From Deltaproteobacteria bacterium (GTDB lineage: Bacteria; Desulfobacterota; Desulfobacteria; Desulfobacterales; JAFDDL01): 5,120 nt of DNA. The notes under the pieces are model-generated. The model saw only the letters and a list, made by a program, of their open reading frames with translations, was not told the origin of the DNA and made no database searches. A program made the position numbers and the translations under genes. The first letter of the stretch is position 1. Every line of letters starts with the position of its first letter. The stretch is taken from assembly GCA_019310865.1 (NCBI GenBank), contig JAFDDL010000324.1:1-5120 (forward strand), written 5' to 3'. Positions 1 through 5,120 of the stretch are shown in pieces.

Positions 1-31
1 GACAGACAGCACGTGGTAGAGTCCATTTTGA

Positions 32-70
32 AAAGATACGTAAGGTGTCCCCTGAATTATCAGAATTATC
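32..70 (+). repeat. GGTGTCCCC-type dispersed repeat, copy 1
   Basis: A 21-base block at 32-52 matches 2630-2650 at 20 of 21 positions, in the same orientation; its core is GTAAGGTGTCCCC. It is followed by two tandem copies of the 9-mer GAATTATCA (54-71). The second copy is also followed by short AATT-centred tandem units, so the architecture is shared even where the bases differ. The flanking bases 1-31 and 71-90 hold no supported gene; the short frames open at the left edge are too short to judge. The repeat may be a non-coding dispersed element or the relic of a mobile element end, but no transposase is visible. Confidence 0.5.
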
Positions 71-90
71 AGGTCCGTGAAAATGCCTTA

Positions 91-540
91 TCAGCGGCGT
101 ATAGGTTTTCGGGAGCGACACTCAAATTCCTCGGCCTGTGCGGCTTGATTCAATCTGTTATCAAAGCATGAGAAGATAATATCTATATCAGTGGTGTTGT
201 TTTGTCTAAGCGACATCGCTGATGACATATGAATGGAATCAAAACCTCTCAGGCCATGTTTGAAAATAAGTTGGCCGGCTTGCTTTATGATTTTTTCACT
301 TATTTTAATTAAGATAAAGTCCGGCCAGATCCTTTCCATTTCGTCTCTGGCTTGAACCATATCCTCTTTTGTTGTGCAGCCTTCCCGATATGCTCGGTGA
401 ATGGCCGACATGACTTCAGGATAAGCGATCTCTGAGGTGGCAGAGAAGTCCGCATGATCCTTTGTATTTCTGGCTAAATCCGAATCGATTTCATCAAAAA
501 ACCATTTGACAATACTGCTGCTGTCAAAATACGCAATCAT
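91..540 (-). CDS. PIN-domain toxin, VapC-like ribonuclease
   Basis: A 149-residue protein with the layout of a single PIN domain, the Mg-dependent RNase fold of type II toxins, which cut tRNA or other RNAs in the cytoplasm. The four acidic positions expected of the family are visible: D6 in the opening strand (MIAYFDSSSIVKW), E42 in YPEV, D101 in LRGFDSIHMSSA and D127 in FSCFDNRLNQAA. The length is typical or slightly long. Its ATG overlaps the antitoxin stop in an ATGA arrangement, indicating translational coupling within one transcript. No frameshift or missing catalytic acid is seen, so the toxin looks active. The stop is TGA at 91-93. The family call is firm; the RNA target cannot be read from sequence. 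Confidence 0.9.
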   Translation of the reverse strand: MIAYFDSSSIVKWFFDEIDSDLARNTKDHADFSATSEIAYPEVMSAIHRAYREGCTTKEDMVQARDEMERIWPDFILIKISEKIIKQAGQLIFKHGLRGFDSIHMSSAMSLRQNNTTDIDIIFSCFDNRLNQAAQAEEFECRSRKPIRR

Positions 541-809
541 CTGCGGTCCTCGAGGATTAGATCCGAAATAGGCTTTTCGGGATTTATATTTTTGGCGGAT
601 CGAATCGGGCCTATTTTTCCGCTTCCTCCCATGGTTTGATTGCCTTTTTTCAGATTGTCCAAAAGCTTTTGTTCAGGAGAGTGCGCAATGGGGCATAACT
701 CGGCTATATCTTTTCCATGACGAAGGATTCGGATTGTTTCGCCCTGTTGAACTTTAACCAGAATGGCCGATATGTTATCGCGCAATTGTTTAACACCTAT
801 TGTTTCCAT
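537..809 (-). CDS. Phd/YefM-family antitoxin
   Basis: A 90-residue protein beginning METIGVKQLRDNISAIL. This is the usual N-terminal DNA-binding half of Phd/YefM antitoxins, with the characteristic V-K-Q/E-L-R-D/N-N pattern and then a GETIRILRHGKDIAEL strand-turn-strand. The C-terminal half is charged and probably disordered until it wraps the toxin; it ends in PISDLILEDRR, a typical family tail. The frame stays open to an ATG at 881, but that would add 24 cysteine-rich residues unlike the family. The start at 809 has a GGTGAG ribosome binding site, so I chose it. Family knowledge: such antitoxins neutralise the PIN toxin and repress their own promoter, with the toxin as co-repressor. A palindrome suited to this lies just upstream. 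Confidence 0.88.
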   Translation of the reverse strand: METIGVKQLRDNISAILVKVQQGETIRILRHGKDIAELCPIAHSPEQKLLDNLKKGNQTMGGSGKIGPIRSAKNINPEKPISDLILEDRR

Positions 810-813
810 ATTT

Positions 814-819
814 CTCACC
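814..819 (-). promoter_or_regulatory. Ribosome binding site deciding the antitoxin start
   Basis: On the minus strand GGTGAG stands four bases before the ATG at 809-807. It supports this start over the in-frame ATGs at 821 and 881; the latter lies inside the predicted promoter. Confidence 0.6.
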
Positions 820-835
820 ATTATAGGGCTTAGTG

Positions 836-857
836 TACATAATTTATAAATAATGTA
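836..857. promoter_or_regulatory. Palindromic operator candidate for antitoxin autoregulation
   Basis: A 22-bp inverted repeat centred between 846 and 847, with outer half-sites TACAT and ATGTA around an ATTTATAAAT core. Only one symmetric pair is mismatched, so 20 of 22 positions obey the symmetry. It covers the proposed -10 element and the likely transcription start of the toxin-antitoxin operon. This is the expected position for a Phd/YefM-type autorepressor. Binding is inferred from position and symmetry; an AT-rich palindrome can also arise without function. Confidence 0.6.
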
Positions 858-881
858 GCCACAAAGCGGGCAATTTGTCAA
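852..881 (-). promoter_or_regulatory. Sigma70-type promoter of the toxin-antitoxin operon
   Basis: The minus strand has a perfect TTGACA -35 box at 881-876. An 18-base spacer separates it from TACATT at 857-852, a 4 of 6 match to the -10 consensus. Transcription would start near 845 and give a leader of about 35 bases before the ATG at 809. A perfect TATAAT also occurs closer to the gene, at about 820-825, but it overlaps the ribosome binding site and has no matching -35 box. Confidence 0.55.
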
Positions 882-933
882 TTACCAATGGGAAACACAC
901 CGAAATTAGTGAAAGATCCGCTTAATTAAAAAA

Positions 934-1197
934 CTATCCAATCGTGCGCTCGGTGGCCTGGTCGAGGATGTCCCATATTCTATCCATCCATGTTTCGTGT
1001 TCGGGCTTCATCAAACACGAACGAAGCGCAGTGACTGCATCCGCATCCATGATTATATCCCGCCATCGGTCATCGAGCAACCGGCAAGGGTACTTGAAGT
1101 CGGTGTGTCCATATTGGATTTTTCCATTGCCGTTGGGCTCATCGCCGGCAGTTATGTCTTCTGGAAAAATTAGGCGATCGGTGCTATGAAAGAATTG
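934..1197 (-). pseudogene. Possible decayed gene end, unrecognised
   Basis: The minus strand has an 87-codon frame bounded by stops at 1200-1198 and 936-934. Its middle reads like ordinary protein (for example HTDFKYPCRLLDDRWRDII) and it ends in MDRIWDILDQATERTIG. No ATG or GTG occurs before the ATG at 1050, and no good ribosome binding site is seen there, so a complete gene would be only 38 residues. Its upstream end runs 14 bases into the 3' end of the M24 gene in another frame. The simplest reading is the C-terminal remnant of a gene whose front was lost when the M24 gene was joined here. Chance is possible: 87 open codons are not rare, and the opposite strand is also open for 81 codons, though that product is serine-rich and shadow-like. 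The rest of 882-1183 shows nothing I can support. Confidence 0.3.
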
Positions 1198-2374
1198 TCA
1201 GGCTCTCCAAATCACGGGGATAAAAGGTCAGTATCTCCATGCCGTCTTCGGTCACCAGCACCGTATCCGAGTGGCGAAAGCCGCCCGCGCTGGGCACATA
1301 GAGGCCGGGTTCGACAGACAGCACCATGCCCGGCGCCATCTGGGTGTGATCGTTGATATCGAGAAAAGGCGCCTCGTGGATCCGCATGCCAAGGCCGTGT
1401 CCCACATGATGCCGCCAGTACTGCATCAGATCGTTGTCTTCGTAGTATTTGCGGACCGCCTTATCCACATCGCTGCAGGGAACACCCGGCTTGATGGTTT
1501 CAAAGGCGATGTCCTGAAGGGCGACCATGTGGTCGAAAAACCGCCGCTGATCGTCTGACACCGGCTCGATAATCATGGTTCGCTCCAGCTCAGAGCCGTA
1601 TCCCCAGATGGCCGACCCGGCGCCGGAGACCAGCACATCACCGCGCTGGAACATGATGTTGTTGGCCAGGGCATGGGGAATGGCGCTCCCCCGGCCGATC
1701 TGGCCCCGGTACATGGCAACAGCACCCTGGAAAAACATGTGCTGCCCGCGGTAGATTGGCCCCAGACTGTCCATGAGCGCCCGGGTAGCCTCGTTGGAGG
1801 CCTGATTGGCCGTATCGGTTTCAGTTACCCCCACCCGGGTGTAGCGCTGAAGCAGGGTATGGGCCAGGTTGCCCCAGGTGCAGCTCTCACGAATGAGCTT
1901 CTGCTCGGCCGGACTTTTAATCATCATCATTCCTTCGATGAAGTCGTGAAGGTCCGTGACCTGTGCACCAACCAGGTCGCTGAGTTTCGGCCCCTTATAG
2001 CCGTATAGCGGTGGATACCCGTCCCCATCCGAACCGAAGTTTCCGTCCACCCCCAGCTCCTTGAGTATATCGGCCAGGGATTGGATGGGATGGGGAACCG
2101 AGGGGTATTCCGGATAATGGGCCACATGATCGATGCCGTACATCTTGGCGTGCTCCACCTCCAGGCGCGGCACCAGCATTCCCTTTTCCCCGGAGGGTGT
2201 GACGAAAAACGTGATGGGCCGCTCGGTGGGGGTAAAAGCAAAACCGGTGAAGTAGAGGATATAATACGGATCGTACAGGACCGCTACGGACAGGTTTTTC
2301 TGGTCCAGGTAAGCGGCCAGCCGGTCGATTCGGGACTGGTACTCGGCGGGTGAAATATTGATGGATGTTTTCAT
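1184..2374 (-). CDS. M24 family (creatinase/Xaa-Pro peptidase fold) hydrolase-like protein
   Basis: A 396-residue protein of normal family length. Residues 1 to about 150 form the creatinase N-terminal domain (ISPAEYQSRIDRLAAYL, YYILYFTGF). Residues from about 155 to 390 form the pita-bread M24 domain. The conserved histidines H234 (PHALAN), H326 (GHGLG) and H333 (IHEAP) are kept, as is E355 (VEPGLY). Three of the five usual metal ligands are not: the first Asp aligns with G251, the second Asp with E262 (SELERT) and the last Glu with S369 (GGFRHSD). Loss of ligands is known in creatinase, a metal-independent C-N hydrolase of the same fold, so a small-molecule amidinohydrolase or amide hydrolase is as likely as a peptidase. 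The protein is predicted cytoplasmic, with no signal peptide. The ATG at 2374 follows AAGGAG at a 6-base gap. Substrate unknown. Confidence 0.88.
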   Translation of the reverse strand: MKTSINISPAEYQSRIDRLAAYLDQKNLSVAVLYDPYYILYFTGFAFTPTERPITFFVTPSGEKGMLVPRLEVEHAKMYGIDHVAHYPEYPSVPHPIQSLADILKELGVDGNFGSDGDGYPPLYGYKGPKLSDLVGAQVTDLHDFIEGMMMIKSPAEQKLIRESCTWGNLAHTLLQRYTRVGVTETDTANQASNEATRALMDSLGPIYRGQHMFFQGAVAMYRGQIGRGSAIPHALANNIMFQRGDVLVSGAGSAIWGYGSELERTMIIEPVSDDQRRFFDHMVALQDIAFETIKPGVPCSDVDKAVRKYYEDNDLMQYWRHHVGHGLGMRIHEAPFLDINDHTQMAPGMVLSVEPGLYVPSAGGFRHSDTVLVTEDGMEILTFYPRDLESLTILS

Positions 2375-2380
2375 TCAAAA

Positions 2381-2386
2381 CTCCTT
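2381..2386 (-). promoter_or_regulatory. Ribosome binding site of the M24 gene
   Basis: AAGGAG on the minus strand, six bases before the ATG at 2374-2372. It is a strong match and fixes the start. Confidence 0.7.
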
Positions 2387-2461
2387 TCTCGGATTTGATT
2401 AAGAGAAAGGGATCTTCATTTTGATCAGCCCGTCCTCGTTCATACGCATTTAGTAGTTATA

Positions 2462-2512
2462 CATTATGTGTTATTACATAATGCATATTTCATAATGCTC
2501 TCATTGCATTAT
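2462..2512. repeat. Cluster of CATAATGC-type inverted and direct repeats upstream of the M24 gene
   Basis: Four related sites lie within 51 bases. CATTATGT (2462-2469) pairs perfectly with ACATAATG (2476-2483) across a 6-base gap. CATAATGC recurs at 2477-2484 and 2491-2498. ATAATGC (2492-2498) pairs with GCATTAT (2506-2512) across 7 bases. The cluster lies about 88-138 bases upstream of the M24 start. It is plausible as a multi-site operator for that gene; stem-loop formation is an alternative. The AT-rich composition makes some of this similarity expected by chance. Confidence 0.45.
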
Positions 2513-2629
2513 TTCAAGAACTTTTTACCACAAACGATTTTCTGTCCAAATCATCCAAATGGGGAAATATGCATCGCCCTCCCGATTTTGTCCAAATAGT
2601 CAAGAACATCCCTGAAATTCACTTTTTGG

Positions 2630-2678
2630 AAAGATAAGTAAGGTGTCCCCGAAATTCACCGAAATTCCGAAATTCGCA
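2630..2678 (+). repeat. GGTGTCCCC-type dispersed repeat, copy 2, with GAAATTC units
   Basis: Positions 2630-2650 match 32-52 at 20 of 21 bases. GAAATTC follows at 2651, 2661 and 2669, with another copy just outside at 2614. The repeat lies in the 375-bp gene-free stretch 2375-2749. That stretch also has CGATTTTCTGTCCAAAT at 2535-2551, echoed at 2583-2597 without the CT. I found no credible gene in it, only very short frames. Together the two GGTGTCCCC copies bracket the toxin-antitoxin and M24 genes in direct orientation. Confidence 0.5.
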
Positions 2679-2749
2679 ACCATCATCACAAAAGATCAAA
2701 AACTTCTCCATTACCGCCATGTGAAAACTGTGTGGTAACAAATGCTAAT

Positions 2750-3898
2750 TTATTTCACAGCATCAATCATCGCCTTGAGATTTTCGAATTTTGCATCAAC
2801 GGGAACACTGCAGGCAACCCCCAGAATAAAGCCACCCCCATCTCCGATTTCATCGATGAGCCGTTTGCAATAATCCGTCACCTCCCCTGGCTGGCCGAGG
2901 GTGAGCAGTGCGGCGGGGACATCCCCCATGATACAGACATGATCTCGCAGGATCTCTTTTGCCTCGAAGATATCCGTCGCGTTGTCAAATTGAGCGATAC
3001 ACTTTCCCTTGGGAAGCTCCTTCAGGTAAGGTAGATTCTGAGACCAATCCTGGTCGAAATGCATTACCGGTGTTATTCCCTCCGCAACGTACGCCTCCAC
3101 CATCCGTTTCAGGTAGGGCAGTTCGAATCTTTCGAATACAGTGAGGGGGTAATAAAAACAGCCCCCCCTTTCCAACACGATCATCACGACCGGGATCCCT
3201 GTGAGCGGTCCTATATCGAGCTGCTTGACGCTGCGGATGCTGACCTCTATTAAGTCCTCCACCATGGCATCCATGGCCGCCTCTACCCTGTCCGGATCTT
3301 GATAAACGTCCTTGGTGAATTCCAGCATTGAACGACTGCAGGACAGCATCATAAGCGGAGAATATGCATACGCGCCCCCGATTATCGGTATCCCCTTTCC
3401 CTGCCAATACGCTATGTTCGCCTTGAAGGTCATAATGTCTTTTTCGGCGCTTTTGGCAGTGCGTTCGTGATATTCGGCGACATTCCACCCTCTGAAATTG
3501 GGGAGAAAGTCAACCATAAATCTTTTCCACCCCATCGCGATGATCTTGTCGTAATCCTCCTTTTTAAAAATCTCCTGTTCAAGGAGCTGGATAACATCAT
3601 CTTCTCCAATATCCCTTCCGGGTATTTTAGCAACCATCGGTGCTTCCAGAATGTTTCTGGCTTGAGTTGTCATACCACCGCTCATTGCCATGTCCCAGCC
3701 CCCGAGCTCATCAAAAACCTCTCTGGTTGTCTGCTCCCCAAGACGCATGTCCCTGAAATAGTCCCCCTGCGTGAAGCCCTTGTAGCGCATGGGGAATTTA
3801 TAGTCCATGATCAGCGAAACAGGGACCCTGTCGCTCCTCTTCAAACGAATCGCCGCCTGTATTCTCTCCATGCGGCTACCCAAGTTATCTATGGCCAT
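2750..3898 (-). CDS. URO-D family protein, MtaA/CmuA-like methyltransferase candidate
   Basis: A 382-residue cytoplasmic protein with the uroporphyrinogen decarboxylase (URO-D) TIM-barrel layout along its whole length. N-terminal landmarks are SRMERIQAAIRLKRSDRVPV and the FDELGGWD segment. C-terminal landmarks are PVMHFDQDW (278-285), the CIMGDVPAALLTLGQPGEV segment (322-340) and GGGFILGVACSVPVDAKFENLKAMI. The C-terminal pattern resembles the cobalamin-dependent methyltransferase branch (MtaA, MtbA, CmuA) more than heme-pathway HemE. In MtaA-type enzymes zinc is held by an HxC motif and a distal Cys. Here H280 and C363 are kept but the HxC cysteine is D282, so zinc binding and methyl transfer to a thiol are uncertain. 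No corrinoid protein is seen nearby. It is divergent from the thiolase. A methyl transfer or decarboxylation role in anaerobic catabolism is inference. Confidence 0.87.
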   Translation of the reverse strand: MAIDNLGSRMERIQAAIRLKRSDRVPVSLIMDYKFPMRYKGFTQGDYFRDMRLGEQTTREVFDELGGWDMAMSGGMTTQARNILEAPMVAKIPGRDIGEDDVIQLLEQEIFKKEDYDKIIAMGWKRFMVDFLPNFRGWNVAEYHERTAKSAEKDIMTFKANIAYWQGKGIPIIGGAYAYSPLMMLSCSRSMLEFTKDVYQDPDRVEAAMDAMVEDLIEVSIRSVKQLDIGPLTGIPVVMIVLERGGCFYYPLTVFERFELPYLKRMVEAYVAEGITPVMHFDQDWSQNLPYLKELPKGKCIAQFDNATDIFEAKEILRDHVCIMGDVPAALLTLGQPGEVTDYCKRLIDEIGDGGGFILGVACSVPVDAKFENLKAMIDAVK

Positions 3899-3908
3899 TT
3901 CCTTATAT

Positions 3909-3913
3909 CTCCT
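3909..3913 (-). promoter_or_regulatory. Ribosome binding site of the URO-D gene
   Basis: AGGAG on the minus strand, ten bases before the ATG at 3898-3896. The spacing is slightly long but acceptable. A nearer AAGGAA abuts the start codon and is too close to serve. Confidence 0.55.
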
Positions 3914-3946
3914 GTCAATTGAAGCGTAACTTAATCATTCCCATAC

Positions 3947-4078
3947 ACTATTAAACGCAAAGGAAATAAAATCGCGCAGGCATGGCGTTCCCCTGACAAA
4001 ATTCTCTGTAATATTATATAGCTGAACCAATCAAACAGACGAGGGTGCGCGATTTTTCATGTGCTGCGTTTATATAGT
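3947..4078. repeat. Long imperfect inverted repeat between divergent genes
   Basis: The left arm is 3947-3978 and the right arm 4046-4078, separated by 67 bases. The inner segment AAAATCGCGCA (3968-3978) is an exact reverse complement of 4046-4056. The outer segment TAAACGCA (3952-3959) is exact with 4065-4072 at the same spacing. ACTAT (3947-3951) matches 4074-4078 after a one-base shift. A weaker continuation, TTAATCAT against TTAATTCAT, reaches about 3931 and 4095. Each arm lies before one of the two divergent genes. It may be a duplicated operator or the terminal repeats of a small non-autonomous element of about 132 bp. I saw no clear target-site duplication. Confidence 0.65.
3993..4020 (+). 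promoter_or_regulatory. Weak promoter candidate for the thiolase gene
   Basis: CTGACA (3993-3998), a 5 of 6 match to the -35 box, lies 16 bases before TATATA (4015-4020), a 4 of 6 match to the -10 box. It sits in the spacer between the inverted repeat arms. Transcription starting near 4027 would read through the right arm, so binding there could block it. No convincing promoter could be assigned to the URO-D gene. Confidence 0.33.
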
Positions 4079-4157
4079 TAGCGATGATGAATTAACAGTG
4101 GCCATCATAACTTGATAAAGTCAAGGTTGTTTTAAACCTATCGGAAAGAGGCCGTGT

Positions 4158-4164
4158 GGGGAGG
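4158..4164 (+). promoter_or_regulatory. Ribosome binding site of the thiolase gene
   Basis: GGGGAGG lies seven bases before the ATG at 4172. It is strong and well spaced, and it fixes the start of a gene that is cut by the window edge. Confidence 0.75.
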
Positions 4165-4171
4165 TTATTTT

Positions 4172-5120
4172 ATGAAAAATATTGTCGTTCTGGGCGCCGG
4201 AATGACCCAATGGGGAAAATATCCGGACAGGAGCACTTTCGACCTGGGGGTTGAAGCCGTTTTCAAGGCACTGGATGATGCGAAAATCAACTGGCCCCAA
4301 ATCCAGGGCCTCGCCTGCAGCATTGCGGCGTTTGATGGCGCGGAAGGAATTATTGCCGGAAACGTGCTCTCCACTGCTATGGGGGACCGAGGCATTCCGG
4401 TCCAAAACATCTTCAATGGATGCGCAGTTGGTGGATCTACCCTGCGATCCGCGATTTCGATGATTCTCAGCGGGGAATGCGACATTACCATGGCAGTCGG
4501 TTTGGACAAGTCGCCCGACGGGTTTCTCCCCGGATCCACCACAGGACCGGATGACATGGACACCCGGCGGTGGAAGATGATGGGCATTTCAAATCCGGGC
4601 TACTGGGCTTTAGAATGTAGAAGGCGAATGGAAGAACTGGGCACCTCGGAAGAGGTGCTCGCCATGGCGAAGGTTGCTGCCAGCAGGCATGGGGTAATGA
4701 ATCCCATGGCACGTTTCCGGAAGGAATTCTCCATTGAAGAAGTTCTGGCCTCCCCGATGGTGGTTGACCCGCTGCACCTTTACGAAATATGTGCCACCAG
4801 TGACGGCGCGGCGGCGGTCATTCTTGCAAATGCCGAAACCGCGAGGAAGATCAGCGCTGAAAAGCCGATCAAATTACGGGGGGTTTCCCTTTCAACCCCA
4901 ACGCATGGTGATCCTACCATGCGCCCGGTTTGCATGAGCGCACCGGTTTTGACCGATGTGCCGGTGTTGCCGGATGTCGTGAATGCGGCGAAAAGGGTCT
5001 ACGAAATGGCCGGCACCGGGCCGGAAGATATCGATTTTGTGGAAATTCCGGACAACAGTTCCTGGCATTATCTGTCGTATTTGGAAAAAATGGGCTTCTA
5101 TGAAGCCGGTGGGGCTGATC
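4172..5120 (+). CDS. SCP2-type thiolase family protein, 3' end outside the window
   Basis: 316 residues are present of a family usually near 390, with no stop before the edge. The thiolase fold is clear. The N-terminus MKNIVVLGAGMTQWGKYPD is typical of SCP2/lipid-transfer thiolases. The nucleophile is C84 in the FNGCAVGGS motif. PLHLYEICATSDGAAAVIL (200-218) is the family's conserved central motif. Family knowledge: these enzymes cleave or form beta-ketoacyl-CoA by Claisen chemistry, often with a small DUF35/Zn-ribbon partner encoded next door. The stretch matching the VELHDCF block of SCP2 thiolases reads VEIPDNSSW (290-298), so the His is P293. The GHPxG histidine block should lie beyond the edge and cannot be checked. 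The gene is divergent from the URO-D gene and probably heads an operon running right. The substrate is not evident; a non-standard acyl-CoA in anaerobic degradation is inference. Confidence 0.88.
   Translation, partial: MKNIVVLGAGMTQWGKYPDRSTFDLGVEAVFKALDDAKINWPQIQGLACSIAAFDGAEGIIAGNVLSTAMGDRGIPVQNIFNGCAVGGSTLRSAISMILSGECDITMAVGLDKSPDGFLPGSTTGPDDMDTRRWKMMGISNPGYWALECRRRMEELGTSEEVLAMAKVAASRHGVMNPMARFRKEFSIEEVLASPMVVDPLHLYEICATSDGAAAVILANAETARKISAEKPIKLRGVSLSTPTHGDPTMRPVCMSAPVLTDVPVLPDVVNAAKRVYEMAGTGPEDIDFVEIPDNSSWHYLSYLEKMGFYEAGGAD

Noticed and set aside
3..80. Plus-strand frame open from the left edge to a stop at 78-80
   Set aside because: It has only 25 codons and crosses the repeat. It could be the end of a gene to the left, but there is not enough sequence to support it.
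810..881. Antitoxin start at 881, adding 24 residues
   Set aside because: The extension is Cys-rich and unlike the family. It would begin inside the predicted -35 box, and a ribosome binding site supports the start at 809.
944..1189. Plus-strand open frame of 81 codons
   Set aside because: The product is Ser/Arg-rich and lacks a recognisable domain or ribosome binding site. The opposite strand reads more like protein, so this is treated as a shadow.
1995..2378. Long overlapping frames on both strands within the M24 gene
   Set aside because: They are shadows of a GC-rich coding region. The M24 frame has clear domain motifs and a good ribosome binding site.
2401..2450. Minus-strand 16-codon frame (MRMNEDGLIKMKIPFS) upstream of the M24 gene, as a leader peptide
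   Set aside because: It has no ribosome binding site, no run of regulatory codons and no attenuator-like stem-loop, so it is too short to support.
2711..2738. TTACC/GGTAA dyad downstream of the URO-D gene as a terminator
   Set aside because: The stem is only about five pairs with a large mismatched interior, and the T-run lies well beyond it. It is not a convincing intrinsic terminator.

Overview
The window looks like an accessory or catabolic stretch of an anaerobic bacterial chromosome. A sulfate-reducing Desulfobacterota-type host is the best guess. This rests on the pairing of a methyltransferase-like URO-D protein with an SCP2-type thiolase, and on moderate and variable GC. It is inference, not proof. 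I see no rRNA, tRNA, CRISPR array or intact transposase.

Layout, left to right. Positions 1-90 carry a short GGTGTCCCC-containing repeat and no supported gene. Positions 91-809 (minus strand) hold a type II toxin-antitoxin pair: a Phd/YefM-like antitoxin followed by a PIN-domain (VapC-like) toxin with ATGA overlap. A near-consensus promoter and a near-perfect 22-bp palindrome lie just upstream. Positions 882-1183 have no intact gene, but the minus strand carries an 87-codon open frame without a usable start near its beginning; it may be a decayed gene end. Positions 1184-2374 (minus) encode a 396-residue creatinase/Xaa-Pro-peptidase-fold (M24) protein with three of the five usual metal ligands replaced. 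Positions 2375-2749 are intergenic and hold a cluster of CATAATGC-type inverted repeats, a second copy of the GGTGTCCCC repeat and four GAAATTC heptamers. Positions 2750-3898 (minus) encode a URO-D/MtaA-CmuA-like protein. Positions 3899-4171 are a divergent control region built around a long imperfect inverted repeat. From 4172 (plus) an SCP2-type thiolase runs off the right edge; 316 residues are present.

How the genes may work together. The URO-D protein and the thiolase are transcribed divergently from a region with matching arms facing each gene, so joint control by one regulator is the simplest reading. The thiolase probably belongs to an operon continuing to the right, where a DUF35/Zn-ribbon partner is a reasonable expectation. 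The M24 protein shares the minus orientation of the URO-D gene but is 375 bp away and has its own ribosome binding site, so it is probably a separate unit. The toxin-antitoxin cassette is self-contained. No clearly new multi-gene system can be shown from this window. The most unusual signals are the divergent inverted repeat and active-site substitutions in all three enzyme-like proteins.
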